Of a stretch of DNA of 64,000 nucleotides, positions 26,601 through 34,884 are shown piece after piece. The stretch spans positions 1-64,000 of IMG/VR virus record IMGVR_UViG_3300009132_000005. The stretch is one strand, 5' to 3'. The translations under genes and the position numbers were made by a program. The first letter of the stretch is position 1. Each line of letters starts with the position of its first letter. The DNA comes from a virus. The notes beneath the pieces were generated by a model, which worked only from the letters and a program-made list of their open reading frames with translations, was not told the DNA's origin and searched no databases.

Positions 26601-26825
26601 GCTAGTACCAGACCAATTACTGGTTATACTTTGTGAGTTTGAATCATAAACTTTACCAATAACTTTAGTAGTACCTTTAATGTTTTGCACAGTGCCGACA
26701 TCATCACCATCTGACGTTGACATTTCTATATTCAACGCGTCTCTGTATTCTCCATTAGGTACTAATCTCTCGTCCAGGTCTTTATTCATTTTACCTGATC
26801 GAAAATAATGTTTTATATCTGGCAT
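20610..26825 (-). CDS. Large tail tube/nozzle protein with beta-sandwich C-terminal extension
   Basis: 2071 residues. N-terminus KHYFRSGKMNKDLDERLVPNGEYRDALNIEMSTSD is a pattern I associate with podovirus tail nozzle proteins (role as T7 gp12 or P22 gp10). Later segments contain propeller-like repeats of surface contacts (LHARNTDLIVFCEDKVLKV, YFVDKSRGAVLRLSRDGLSAISEHGM). From about residue 1330 on, the sequence is Thr/Ser/Gly/Asn-rich with repeated beta-strand patterns resembling Ig-like or adhesion domains; family members I know lack so large an extension. Likely forms the distal tail and may bind the cell surface. Confidence 0.7.
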   Translation of the reverse strand: MPDIKHYFRSGKMNKDLDERLVPNGEYRDALNIEMSTSDGDDVGTVQNIKGTTKVIGKVYDSNSQSITSNWSGTSFGLTNAICVGSKLNNENDKIYWFIKADEADCIAEYDDLKGIISPVLVDTNNILNFKTNTYITGINVLENILMWTDNEKEPKQIEIDVFKSGCADNFTTHTKYTGKKIPSSELSAASAFLEEHITVAKLAPMSAPTLTMSSSTRGGNGTGTNSVSISNAVNTTFTDTEGVAKAAGTSLSLTFSPLPNWLVGDIITCTTVYEELGQQETYEIKLLINAISASNVFTCTIQSIPVEIPYVPLQWEAILSEEGVLFEKKFVRFGYRWKYYNGQYSTFSPFSELAFLPDTFEYLSTDGYNDGMINNLRQLTINITESRPVDVEKVDILYKESNNNNIYVVDTLKYASDGTFPTEYKLESEIITKVVEPNQILRPWDNVPRQALSQEVTANRLIYGNYLQNYDIPDFNLPDISMSISQSGITTVKEPELSLKSLRTYQAGVVYIDKYNRQSPVFTSASASKQTSKDYAKTVNTISVTLNNQPPDWATHFKYYIKETSNEYYNLAMDRYYLAEDGNVWLSFPSSERNKVDEETYLILKKKHDSDEFVATKSRYKILDISNDAPDFLKLKQRAVGNGSVKARSSNIPQVGSISFEFRGPDPQVNPSFGEGFSSDAVIQISVGGVVTDKYKVVSGGPTGEEDSTGSTGFKHIYKITLAEPIKTGDTVVSTISSGTQFDVILFEEKFERKAEFYGRFFVKINRDSNFDTNIIASFPDEDEEYGISDARTIFGNAQNTGPGDGTQEASWFDTEAKRRKITQANNGHPKLGSHTMRILYTASPKSGSKDFDKANTINNFLKSISTSGTLFRFKGSSTDALGEIYKVTACEIEYKYRRNRRRLASSKRRQYNITFEHYKNGTPYEDSFTYPSSGSASNFADEIQILQNVITTDVEVLTSDNPAVWETEPKESVDLDIYFETGVSRPIAQHGSTHALDFKNCYSFGNGVESDRINDDYNAPRIDKGVKASAVLDEPYKKERRKNGLIYSGIFNSTSGVNRLNQFIQGEAITKDLNPHYGSIQKLHARNTDLIVFCEDKVLKVLANKDALFEASGNPQLTATNRVLGQTIPFIGEYGISQNPESFSSYAYRCYFVDKSRGAVLRLSRDGLSAISEHGMRDFFKDTLPNSTLILGSYDGSKGLYNLTLSDQTVSFDEKVRGFPSFKSFIPEAALSLNNKYYSIKNGELHVHTNDTRNNFYGVQYDSSVTFLINEMPETIKGFKTLNYGGSASRVYTNDYGNATSTNTKGWYTEYIQTDLQQGFVKEFKKKEGRYYNNIKGDATTLANLDSTEFNVQGVGQLTNISGDTSLADRTVNVALTGIANTTNPGATFDVTIGTEIHSTNSSITILITPNTGSTLTAGDLSVGTTGTYVDSVAFAQSGDNVIATINFTDGVNMPSSDLTISLAVTGDGVLKQYLLNDLNIKEQTDSNVTAVISYAGSGNATAQPTNSATGLPSNYTSTTLAATVTLTLDLGYNFTEQPDFKITRQDEDPESEYIITFQDKDTTNTNITIGSDSKTLEDVHVRVYSISYKYPASNTNDDEIIFNASSVLENAADTNKITGYRVVNGNVVPRFATDKEVKVFGAVGADFRFKNSTTSTASTSGSSTTLTLTAANNDIHNGMLVTGTGISGTVTVVSVNGTSVTLSSAQTISSTTITFTEWWNGTTFVGSETNLEIPSTGVYSVTIPFLETTVTRRYYIQIEAIGETTLLPITPSSAGDPVLQGNVYNSSNVVQNPFYINQFADVTVSLNASQTADFTITSSAATKTYTASAYPVEGSDFSKIALSLTATATNNISKTRDPEIDDFTGFVSTPTDEDHSIFTNNFELDFGLPVVTINNSASPKTVTITGDMFINKYGDGDLTSTLPLNDFLSVSGGSGGGSRLLSVTVTGDASGIIVGDHRFSYNDGNGNSGTNVKAIDVGTLSLTSLTSGTGVMYGNFHGNSLQQITLSISSASSSAIHQTQELTITKTSLVGVAPSQDLHYTWTAKTDEVISSTSDVSFTIDVDLDYVP

Positions 26826-26830
26826 ATTTA

Positions 26831-27967
26831 TTAGTGTTTAATCCATTTAGATTTACCTCTCATTATTTGAGTAAGCTCCTCTAATTTTAAATTTGATAAT
26901 CTTAACTTAGCGTTTCTTATAGCTACAAATTTTTCTCTTTTTAATAAAGGTATATATGTAGGTGCTACTGATGTGTGTGTGCTAGCTATAGCGTAAGCTA
27001 TATATTTATACATTGCTTCTTCAGCAAACTTATGTACTATCATTTCATCATCAGTTCCTAAACCATCACTTATATATTTAAGAATAACTATTTTACCGTT
27101 CATGCTACCACTAAAGTTTATATAACCTCTTTTTTCATCTATATAATAAACTCCATTAAATTGAGCATGTTCAGGTTCTATACCATATCTTCTACCTTCT
27201 AACGAATCAAAATCGTCATCACTCTTTTTGTACTCATTACCCTCACCTTCACCTTCATTAGAGCTTTGGTATCTAGTCCAAGCTTCTGAATCACTTATTT
27301 CTAATATACTACCATCTGATTGAAATAAAATATCACCAGCACTATCTTGAGCGTAAGAAGTAGGGTTGCTAGTTTTTCTAGCAGGATATAATATTCTCTC
27401 TATACCATCTTCATCTATGTAACAAACCTTAACATAATTAACATAATCATGCGGTAAAGCCACTCTTAACGCTGGAGGTATTTCTATTTCCATAGATTTA
27501 CTAGATTTAAAAGTGTCATAGCTTAACTCTTGTATTGCTCTTTGAGCATGGAAAGATATATCTGATCTTCTTGCTCTTGGTATAATTTTATCTTTACCAA
27601 CATAACTAATCATAAAGTTATTTATTATAGTTTGTAATGATATAAATTGATAATTACCATATTGAGGATTTATTATTCTAACAAAAACAGTAGACCCTTG
27701 AGCTACAGGTGCGTTTAATGTAACTGTATATGTTGCTGCGTTATAAGTAAAATCAACACCTACACTAGTTGTTCCACTAACTACAGTGTCTACAGATATT
27801 TCACCAGCAGACTCTGGCATTGTTGCTAAATTATTAAGCAACGTTTGATTTGCTGGAAATGTTAAAACATATTGACCAGCACTACCACCACCAGTTGCTT
27901 GAGCAGCAGAAGTTGTAAACTCTTGAGTTCCGTGATATTGTTCGTGTGTTCCTTCGAATAGTGGCAT
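26831..27967 (-). CDS. Tail adaptor/connector protein
   Basis: 378 residues. N-terminal region (about residues 1-105) is Gly/Thr/Ala-rich beta sheet; the rest has FISLQTIINNFMISYVGKDKIIPRARRSDISFHAQRAIQELSYD, then LRVALPHDYVNYVKVCYIDEDG, and a C-terminal helical RNAKLRLSNLKLEELTQIMRGKSKWIKH. The middle block resembles the helical bundle of head-tail connector or gatekeeper proteins (T7 gp11 role). It lies between the 2071-residue nozzle and the second connector with spacings of 2-5 bases. Assigned by position and pattern. Confidence 0.6.
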   Translation of the reverse strand: MPLFEGTHEQYHGTQEFTTSAAQATGGGSAGQYVLTFPANQTLLNNLATMPESAGEISVDTVVSGTTSVGVDFTYNAATYTVTLNAPVAQGSTVFVRIINPQYGNYQFISLQTIINNFMISYVGKDKIIPRARRSDISFHAQRAIQELSYDTFKSSKSMEIEIPPALRVALPHDYVNYVKVCYIDEDGIERILYPARKTSNPTSYAQDSAGDILFQSDGSILEISDSEAWTRYQSSNEGEGEGNEYKKSDDDFDSLEGRRYGIEPEHAQFNGVYYIDEKRGYINFSGSMNGKIVILKYISDGLGTDDEMIVHKFAEEAMYKYIAYAIASTHTSVAPTYIPLLKREKFVAIRNAKLRLSNLKLEELTQIMRGKSKWIKH

Positions 27968-27969
27968 AA

Positions 27970-28749
27970 TTATTTATTTTCTTGTTGAATATTTTGCGCT
28001 TCTTCAGCAGCAGCAACTTGATAAACTTGTGGATCTTTGATTTCAATACCAGCAAGTTCTAGTATTTTTATTACTAATTCAGTTTCCTCTGATTGATGTA
28101 ATTCAAAGTTTTGACTATTGTTAGCGTTATATAGTGCTTCATCTAAAACAGTTGTGTAAGCCCATTGTACTGTAGCTGGTCTAGCTATATAATTACACAC
28201 TACATTGCTTGTTATAGTTATAGGATAAATTTGTATTGATCTTGATAAACCTATTTCATTGTCTGTTGTTGCTGCTTGAGCATTACCAGCAGCATCGTCT
28301 GGAACAACATTACTTGTTCTGACATAAACAGGTCTAGTAGCACTTGGTGCTGTTAAAGGAGAGTTTTGAATATGGTGTATTTCGTTTTGGCTTATTTTTT
28401 CTACTTCTACATAACCACCTTTGTGTTTATAGTATATTTCACCTAAACGATAATATAGCGGTAGAGTACCCATACCACCTTCGTTTGCATCACCAGACAT
28501 AACAACCGCTTGTCTGTATCTTTCGAATATATCTATTTTTTCTTGTAATATATCTACTTGATCTGCATACGTGTAATCGTTACCTGGTATTCTATTTAAA
28601 GCGTTTAAATCATAAAAGTATTGCTCAAATATATCCATCTGAGCTTGATTAGCATATAGATTAAACTCTTGAGGTGTTATATAACCTCTTTGTTCTTTGT
28701 TAGCTATTGCTAAAACTCTTTGATAAACTGTATCTACACTAACTGCCAT
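27970..28749 (-). CDS. Head-tail connector/ring protein
   Basis: 259 residues. The start, VYQRVLAIANKEQRGYITPQEFNLYANQAQMDIFEQYFYDLN, is a block I recall from many uncultured marine phage structural proteins, usually next to the tail adaptor. Further on: YRLGEIYYKHKGGYVEVEKI and a C-terminal Gln/Glu-rich helix. Probable ring protein under the portal. A stable hairpin precedes it at 28769-28793. Confidence 0.6.
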   Translation of the reverse strand: MAVSVDTVYQRVLAIANKEQRGYITPQEFNLYANQAQMDIFEQYFYDLNALNRIPGNDYTYADQVDILQEKIDIFERYRQAVVMSGDANEGGMGTLPLYYRLGEIYYKHKGGYVEVEKISQNEIHHIQNSPLTAPSATRPVYVRTSNVVPDDAAGNAQAATTDNEIGLSRSIQIYPITITSNVVCNYIARPATVQWAYTTVLDEALYNANNSQNFELHQSEETELVIKILELAGIEIKDPQVYQVAAAEEAQNIQQENK

Positions 28750-28768
28750 ATTTTATTTTTTTATAGTA

Positions 28769-28793
28769 AGTAACCACCTCATAGAAGTGGTTA
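28769..28793 (-). terminator. Hairpin between 28809-29564 and the connector gene
   Basis: Perfect 8-bp inverted repeat GTAACCAC / GTGGTTAC with a 9-nt loop, located between two minus-strand genes. On the minus strand it is followed by an AU-rich run (TTACTATAAAAAAATAAA) with few consecutive U, so it may be a weak terminator or a processing/stability hairpin rather than a strong terminator. Confidence 0.5.
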
Positions 28794-28808
28794 CCTCTAT
28801 AATTGGTT

Positions 28809-29564
28809 TTATTTCATTTTTTTCTCAATGGCTTTTAAAACCTCTATACCGTCATCTGTTTTAAACCAAGCAGCTAATGCTGAATATGGGTTTTCATCAA
28901 ATGGTACAGACATTAACTTTCTACCATTGCCCCAAGTAAAACTTCTATTATCACTTGAGAGTTTAATAATGTTTGCTTCTACAGCTTTAATACCGATGTT
29001 TCTTAAATGAACATTATCATCAGCGGCTAGCTCTATAAAAGCTCCTGGATTATTTTTAGCATAAACTAAAGCATCTCTTTTTAATTCTTTAGTTGACATT
29101 TTGCTAACTTTATTTCCCTTTTCTACTCTTAATATAGCTTCTAAATCTTCTATTTCTAATTGTTTAGCTAAATTTAAAGCTTCTATTTGTAGTTCTATCT
29201 CATCAACTTCATTTTCAGCATAAACTTGAGGTGTATATTCATAATATAAAACATCTTTTTTAGGGTGATATAGTGATAACAGTTCTTGTAAAGCTCTGTT
29301 TTGCTTTGGTACTGATAATCTACCATCTTTAAAAAATATATGTCCTAAGGTTGAATAACCTTTTTGTTCATCTCTTATGCATGAACGTTGATTTGTAGCA
29401 TATCTAAGTTCTCTATTGTAACCTAATTCTTCATCAAACCATAGTAATGGTTTTCTTCTTGTATGCTTTGATTGTATTGCTAAGACAGGTGGAGCGTTAT
29501 CTCCTTTTACAATATATACTCTGTCTTTTACCTCCCATTGAGGTTTTTTTGTTGTTTTTTCCAT
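28809..29564 (-). CDS. Virion-module protein of unknown function
   Basis: 251 residues, charged, helical-looking. Features: WEVKDRVYIVKGDNAPPVLAIQSKHTRRKPLLWFDEE at the N-terminus, ELQIEALNLAKQLEIEDLEAILRVEKG in the middle, and LAADDNVHLRNIGIKAVEANIIKLSSDNRSFTWGNG near the end. Lies between the capsid gene (separated by a terminator hairpin) and the connector genes, the place where head-completion or decoration proteins are found. I do not recognise a family. Confidence 0.5.
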   Translation of the reverse strand: MEKTTKKPQWEVKDRVYIVKGDNAPPVLAIQSKHTRRKPLLWFDEELGYNRELRYATNQRSCIRDEQKGYSTLGHIFFKDGRLSVPKQNRALQELLSLYHPKKDVLYYEYTPQVYAENEVDEIELQIEALNLAKQLEIEDLEAILRVEKGNKVSKMSTKELKRDALVYAKNNPGAFIELAADDNVHLRNIGIKAVEANIIKLSSDNRSFTWGNGRKLMSVPFDENPYSALAAWFKTDDGIEVLKAIEKKMK

Positions 29565-29579
29565 GATATAATATAATTA

Positions 29580-29626
29580 AAAAAGTTAAAAATAAAGGCA
29601 TTGGGTGCCGAAGCACCCGTACCTTT
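29580..29626 (-). terminator. Intrinsic terminator with UUCG loop after the capsid gene
   Basis: On the minus strand the capsid gene stop is followed by AAAGG(TAC)GGGTGC-TTCG-GCACCC(AATG)CCTTT and then ATTTTTAACTTTTTT. The inner stem GGGTGC/GCACCC is closed by a C(UUCG)G tetraloop, one of the most stable RNA loops, and the U-rich tract fits a rho-independent terminator. It should reduce read-through from the highly expressed capsid gene into the connector genes. Confidence 0.8.
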
Positions 29627-29637
29627 AATAAATATTG

Positions 29638-31149
29638 TTATGCTTTCAATAATACGAAGTTATTCGCAGCTTGAACACATAAACATCTTTCTGATAAGAA
29701 GTTAACAACCATCTCATCAGCAGATGATGTATAGTTTCCACCAACAGATCCAGTGATCCATGATTTCATTTTTCTATCATCAGCTTCCGAAGCTCTATAT
29801 CTTACGTGTAAGAAAGGTCTTTGGATGTTTTTACCTAATGACTCATCATATACTGTTGAAGTACCAGCTGGTACGATAACACCTTCGATGTCGCCAATAA
29901 GTCCTCTTGTTACTGAATCATTTAAGTATTTCCAGTCAGATTTGTAGAAGTCATAAGAACCTCTTCTGAATCCAGAGAAGCCTAGGTTTAACGCCATATC
30001 TTCAGAGTTGTTGAATACTCCATAAGAAGTACCACCAACACCGTAGTTATTTTGTGAAGCTAACATGTTGTCAATTTCTAGAGCAGTAGATCTGTCTAAG
30101 AACATCATGTTTTCTTCAATAGCACCTTGCTTGTCTAATTCTTGAAGAATAGTATCAAACTCATTCATACCAACGTGTGCACCAGCAGCAACTTGATCTG
30201 TAACACCAGAAGTGTCAACAACATCAAAGTCAGTACCAGTCCAAACTAATCCTCTTGCTTCTAGAGCAGAGAATAAACCTTGAGTACCACCAACTGCGAA
30301 AGCAGAAGTACCACCAAAGGTGTGACCTGCAGGCATACTTACTTGCTCACCTTCAATCATAGCCATTTCTAAGTAATCTTGGAATCTTAGTCTAGCTTCG
30401 TGCTCTGATTTTAAATACCATAGGTAACCAGAAGCACCATTCTCAGAAGTAACTTCAACCCAACCAATCTGTGCAGTGTCAGAACCATTAACTTGGTATC
30501 TGTCTCTTAAGATAGCTGGTTTGTTGCTAAATCTTGTGAAAGAAGCGTCGATAGATCTTGAATCCTCAGAAGATCCTTTTACATATTCAGTACCATAAAC
30601 GAAGATGTTAACGTCATCGCCATCAGCGAAGTTAACAGCACCGTTAGTAGATCCTGAATCAGGAGCTTGATCTAAGTGTGCTTGTGAATAAGGAGCAACT
30701 GTAATAGTAGCTGATCCACCACCTGATACAACGATACATTTTAATACTTTTGCATTGTCAGTTGACGCTACAATAATAGTATCATGATTTTGTATTAAGT
30801 TGTTAGCAGGTAAAGTAATTGTGTTGGCAGAAGCGTCAGCGATTTGTACGTTATTAGCACCATCGTTATAAGCTTCAGCAGAATACGCGATGTGTAATCT
30901 TCCTTGCTCAGACCAAATAACTTGATCAGAAGCTAAAGGCATTTCTGCTCCAACCATATTTAAGAAGCCAGAGATAGTTCTTTTACCATATCTCTCTACT
31001 TCTTTTTCATAAATTTCTGGCAAGAATTGCTGTGCAAATGTTCCACCGCCAGAAGCGCTGTCGAACGACAAGTAGTTATCATTAAATAACTGCTGCGTCG
31101 GTCTTGGGGTTAGGTGATTTTGATAAGCACCTACACTTGAAAAAGGCAT
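29638..31149 (-). CDS. Major capsid protein
   Basis: 503 residues. Identified by position (after portal and scaffold, followed by a strong terminator) and by an HK97-like plan: an N-terminal arm, a helix-rich middle (YLWYLKSEHEARLRFQDYLEMAMIEGE), FDTILQELDKQGAIEENMMFLDRSTALEIDNMLA as the spine-helix-like region, and a beta-rich C-terminus. Gly/Ser/Ala-rich loops (GGGSATITVAPYS) in the first third may form an inserted domain. Its base composition is less AT-rich than neighbours, as often in highly expressed capsid genes. Family named by context, not by direct similarity. Confidence 0.75.
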   Translation of the reverse strand: MPFSSVGAYQNHLTPRPTQQLFNDNYLSFDSASGGGTFAQQFLPEIYEKEVERYGKRTISGFLNMVGAEMPLASDQVIWSEQGRLHIAYSAEAYNDGANNVQIADASANTITLPANNLIQNHDTIIVASTDNAKVLKCIVVSGGGSATITVAPYSQAHLDQAPDSGSTNGAVNFADGDDVNIFVYGTEYVKGSSEDSRSIDASFTRFSNKPAILRDRYQVNGSDTAQIGWVEVTSENGASGYLWYLKSEHEARLRFQDYLEMAMIEGEQVSMPAGHTFGGTSAFAVGGTQGLFSALEARGLVWTGTDFDVVDTSGVTDQVAAGAHVGMNEFDTILQELDKQGAIEENMMFLDRSTALEIDNMLASQNNYGVGGTSYGVFNNSEDMALNLGFSGFRRGSYDFYKSDWKYLNDSVTRGLIGDIEGVIVPAGTSTVYDESLGKNIQRPFLHVRYRASEADDRKMKSWITGSVGGNYTSSADEMVVNFLSERCLCVQAANNFVLLKA

Positions 31150-31175
31150 AATTTTTAAATTTTAATTGTTAAACG

Positions 31176-32444
31176 TTATTTTTTGTTAAATCTAACTTTG
31201 AACGCGTTGGAGTCATTTCCAGTAATAGCTCTAACCTTCATACCACCAGACTCAACAGTTTTATGTGTTTGTCTAGGGTCCATGCTCACGTTTTTAGCCT
31301 TAGCAACACTATCCTTGATAGCATCTGCTCGGCCCTGCTCATAGAAGTGGTTAGCGACCAAATCAGGATTCATTGCAGTAAATAAAGATTTATGATAACC
31401 AGCGGCATCACTCATTTCGTTTTTATCGTTTAAAAACTTTTTAACAAAATTAGTAATATCACTTTGAGTATCTTTAACCTTAGCAGCATCTTTAACATTA
31501 AACCTATAACGCTTATCACCTACGTTATATTCAAAACCTTTGAATTTTTGGTTAAAAACATTATTTGTTTGTTGTTTAAAAATAGATGCTTGATGATCTG
31601 CAGCTTTTTGACTCTCATCTTGCTCTTTGTTATATCTATTAAAGAAATCAACAGCTTTTTGTTGTTCAGGTGTTAACTTAACACCAGCTTTAATTTCTGC
31701 ATAGTATTTAGACTTTAAGCCGTCTAAGTGGCTTTTGGCATTTGCAACTTGCTCTTTTAACGCCAATTTTTTTCTACGGACATCTCTTTCTTCGTCGTTT
31801 TCTTCATCAAACGAAAACTGATCGTCCATTAAAAAACTAATTTCATCATCCGTAAGATGTGGTTTAGTTTGTTTATAGTATTCTTTTAATAGTTGGTTTT
31901 CATCGTAACTTTCATAGTCTTGATTTAACCTAACATACTCTTCTAGACTTCCACCAGTTTCATTCATAAAGTCTACAACTTTTTGAATATTCTCTGGTAA
32001 TTGTTGCCCAGTTTCCTGAGATTCACCTATTGCTTGTTCAATCTCGTCTTTTAATTCCTCTGTTTTAGTTTCAACTATTTCTTCTTTTTCTTCATCAGTT
32101 ATTTCTTCAAGAACAGGAGTTTCTTCTTCTTTTACTTCCTCCTTAACTTCTTCTTTAACTTCTTCTTTAACCTCTTCTACAACTGATTCTTCAGTTTCTT
32201 TAGGTTCTTCTTCTTTTTTTACAGTTAAATCTACTTTAGGTATTTCTTCTTTTTGAACCTCTTCAACCGGTTTAGATAAATCTACCTTTACTGGTTCGTT
32301 AGGTTTGTTAGCAAATCTTTTTGCTTTTGGCTTTATTTTCATATCGCCACCTTCAGCTAACTCAGGCTCTTTATCTTTAGGAGCATTGTCAACTGGTTTT
32401 ACTGACTCAACCTCTTGAATCACTTCTTCTTTTTTTTCTGACAT
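31176..32444 (-). CDS. Capsid scaffold/assembly protein
   Basis: 422 residues. The first third is extremely acidic and low-complexity, with a tandem repeat of VKEE units around residues 92-107 and many Glu/Lys pairs. The remainder is helical (KKLALKEQVANAKSHLDGLKSKYYAEI, LTPEQQKAVDFFNRYNKEQ), and the C-terminus is basic (KVRAITGNDSNAFKVRFNKK), as in scaffold proteins that bind the capsid inner face. Lies between portal and capsid genes, the usual scaffold position. Confidence 0.65.
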   Translation of the reverse strand: MSEKKEEVIQEVESVKPVDNAPKDKEPELAEGGDMKIKPKAKRFANKPNEPVKVDLSKPVEEVQKEEIPKVDLTVKKEEEPKETEESVVEEVKEEVKEEVKEEVKEEETPVLEEITDEEKEEIVETKTEELKDEIEQAIGESQETGQQLPENIQKVVDFMNETGGSLEEYVRLNQDYESYDENQLLKEYYKQTKPHLTDDEISFLMDDQFSFDEENDEERDVRRKKLALKEQVANAKSHLDGLKSKYYAEIKAGVKLTPEQQKAVDFFNRYNKEQDESQKAADHQASIFKQQTNNVFNQKFKGFEYNVGDKRYRFNVKDAAKVKDTQSDITNFVKKFLNDKNEMSDAAGYHKSLFTAMNPDLVANHFYEQGRADAIKDSVAKAKNVSMDPRQTHKTVESGGMKVRAITGNDSNAFKVRFNKK

Positions 32445-32471
32445 AATATAATATTATAAAATTAAACAAAT

Positions 32472-34880
32472 TTATTTAGGATCAAAATTACCCATAGTAA
32501 TTCCACCACCTAATATATCATTACCTGAAGACTCAAAGCTTTTAGCTTTATCTTGCGATTTTCTTCGCTCTTCTCCTTGTAATTTTACTCTTTGATCTTT
32601 TCGATCTTCTTTTAAAGTTTCTTTTCTATCTAGTACTTGATTATCTACTTGCTTCATTCGCATACCTAATTTAAACTCATGATCCATAAGTTGTTTCTTT
32701 AGTGCTGCTTCTTCTTGAAGCTCTTTGCTTTTTATTTGAGCTTTAACTTGTTCTAGTTGTGTTTGCATCTGAGTTATAGCTTCTTGTTTTTGTACCTCAG
32801 CTTGAGCTGCAACTTGTTGCGCTTCAGCATTAGCCTTTGCTTGTGCTTGTATGTTTCTTTGCTGTAACTCCTGATCTCTTTCTTGTTTTTTCCTACGTCT
32901 TATTTTAAGCAACTGATTAGCTAACTTAACATTTTTAATCATACGTAAATCAATAGCATCTTCTAATTCTATACTTTGTTGAGTTAATGCCATTTGTATA
33001 TTGTTTTCTAACAATTGTTTTTCTTCTTCATCTGGTTCTAGTTCTAAAAATATACCAAAATCATATAGATGTAGATCAGTCATTTCTTCTAATGTAGCAA
33101 CGTTATGTGCACCTATTTTTTGTATAAATGCATCTCTTGTTGGTGAGTACTCTATAATATCTGATATTCTTAACGATAAAGCTTCACAAACCTCAGCTGT
33201 TAAATATAAACCAGCTTTTAGTATATGTCTAGTAGCTGTGTTACTATTTGCAGCAGCTATTTTTTGTATACCAACTAATGCTTTCGCGTCTGGTGTGCTA
33301 GCATCCCTTGCCTCATTTAATCCGGTCACGTCTCTTATCATCTGCAGATAATAATTGTATGTCTGTATTAAACTCTGTAGCTTGCCACCGCCGTTACTAC
33401 TTTGTATTTCTTGAATAGGCACCTTTCCTGGGTTTGGATCTCCATCCATAGTTAAGGATCTACCGATTATACTACCAGTTTGGAAGAACATGTTTAATGC
33501 TTCTTGCGGGTTGTAGTTCGTGCCATTGCCAAGGTCAATCTCTGCAAGGCCATCAGCATCCATAAATATGCCGTCAGGTACCATTCGCGAAAGAACTTGT
33601 TGGAGTTTAAGGTGTGTTAATTGAATCATATCAGCAAAACCAGTAATACGTCCTACTAGTGATTCAATTTTACCTTTATACATTCTTGGAGCGACTATAT
33701 TGTAATTCATTTTTACTTTAGTATAATCACTCTTAGGTCTCATCATATTTTTAGCAAGTTCCCATTTAAGTAATTTATCAGTACCTAATATAAGAACACC
33801 CTCGTATAAAACCTCTATTTGTTTTTCTAACTTACCAAACCTTTGTTCTAAAGCAGCATCAACTATAGGGTTAAATGATTCATCTTTTACAATAACCTTA
33901 CTACCACCTGTAGCTGTGTCTTTTACTTTATAAACTTCTTTTGAATAAGTTTTATAGTTAAAGTACAATACTTGTACTTGATTTTTATCTATTTCATCAT
34001 GCTCATGATGTTGGTTATAATAACCAGCTTTTCTAAAACTTTGACCTGATATTTCTTCTAACTCTTGTTGATCTAAATCAGGAAATTGTTTTACTAATTC
34101 GTTTATTGGTATTACTTTTACTTCACCACAGTAATATATATCATCAAAATAAGGATCTGTTGTATAAGACCATATTAAATTAGCAGGATCAACATATTCT
34201 ATAGTAACACCTTCTGATGTATTAAAACCTGTTTTAACAGCACCAATACCTAGTACAGTTAAATCATAGTAAAATCTTTTTCTTGTTAATTCGTATTTAT
34301 TACCATCCAATAAAACGTTTAAAGCTTGCTCTTCTGCTATTTCAACAGCTTGTTTATAATTAAGCTGCATATGTAATTCTAACTCTTCTTTATTTTCTGG
34401 TACAAGTTCTTCAGGATTTTGTAATATACCTTGACCATAAACACTTTTAACTTGTTTATCAAATTCTAAGTTGTTCATGTCTATTAATAAACTTTCCATA
34501 TAAGCTGTTCTTTTGCTTACACCATATGGATCTTGCGAGTATGCTTTTATATCATAAACTCTTTCTGAAATACCATTAACAACTATATCTACAAATTTTG
34601 GTATAATAGGTACTGGTTTCCAGTCTAAATTAAGATAAGACATATCACCATTAATAGATAACTCGTCTTTGTATTTTTGAACTGACTGTTCACCTCTTGC
34701 ATATAATCTAAGTTTATGAAAACTGTCTTGATTATTGGCGAACCTATAAGTCACACCATCTCTAACGAACCACTCGCTTTCGATAGCTTTAGCTACCTTC
34801 AAGCCATATTCTTGACTTATTTTTTCTATATCAGGAGCTACCTGACTTGGAAAATATTCTTTTGTTATTGATTCGGCCAT
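32472..34880 (-). CDS. Portal protein
   Basis: 802 residues, directly after the terminase gene (4 bases apart). The core has LNLDWKPVPIIPKFVDIVVNGISERVYDI, EYVDPANLIWSYTTDPYFDD, and GRITGFADMIQLTHLKLQQVLSRMVPDGIFMD, which fit large podovirus portals (helical stem and crown). The C-terminal 150 residues are a Gln/Glu/Lys-rich coiled coil (QELQQRNIQAQAKANAEAQQ and following), ending in GGGITMGNFDPK. The size is close to portals of crAss-like phages, as I recall them. Forms the DNA channel at one capsid vertex. Confidence 0.8.
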   Translation of the reverse strand: MAESITKEYFPSQVAPDIEKISQEYGLKVAKAIESEWFVRDGVTYRFANNQDSFHKLRLYARGEQSVQKYKDELSINGDMSYLNLDWKPVPIIPKFVDIVVNGISERVYDIKAYSQDPYGVSKRTAYMESLLIDMNNLEFDKQVKSVYGQGILQNPEELVPENKEELELHMQLNYKQAVEIAEEQALNVLLDGNKYELTRKRFYYDLTVLGIGAVKTGFNTSEGVTIEYVDPANLIWSYTTDPYFDDIYYCGEVKVIPINELVKQFPDLDQQELEEISGQSFRKAGYYNQHHEHDEIDKNQVQVLYFNYKTYSKEVYKVKDTATGGSKVIVKDESFNPIVDAALEQRFGKLEKQIEVLYEGVLILGTDKLLKWELAKNMMRPKSDYTKVKMNYNIVAPRMYKGKIESLVGRITGFADMIQLTHLKLQQVLSRMVPDGIFMDADGLAEIDLGNGTNYNPQEALNMFFQTGSIIGRSLTMDGDPNPGKVPIQEIQSSNGGGKLQSLIQTYNYYLQMIRDVTGLNEARDASTPDAKALVGIQKIAAANSNTATRHILKAGLYLTAEVCEALSLRISDIIEYSPTRDAFIQKIGAHNVATLEEMTDLHLYDFGIFLELEPDEEEKQLLENNIQMALTQQSIELEDAIDLRMIKNVKLANQLLKIRRRKKQERDQELQQRNIQAQAKANAEAQQVAAQAEVQKQEAITQMQTQLEQVKAQIKSKELQEEAALKKQLMDHEFKLGMRMKQVDNQVLDRKETLKEDRKDQRVKLQGEERRKSQDKAKSFESSGNDILGGGITMGNFDPK

Positions 34881-34884
34881 ATTG

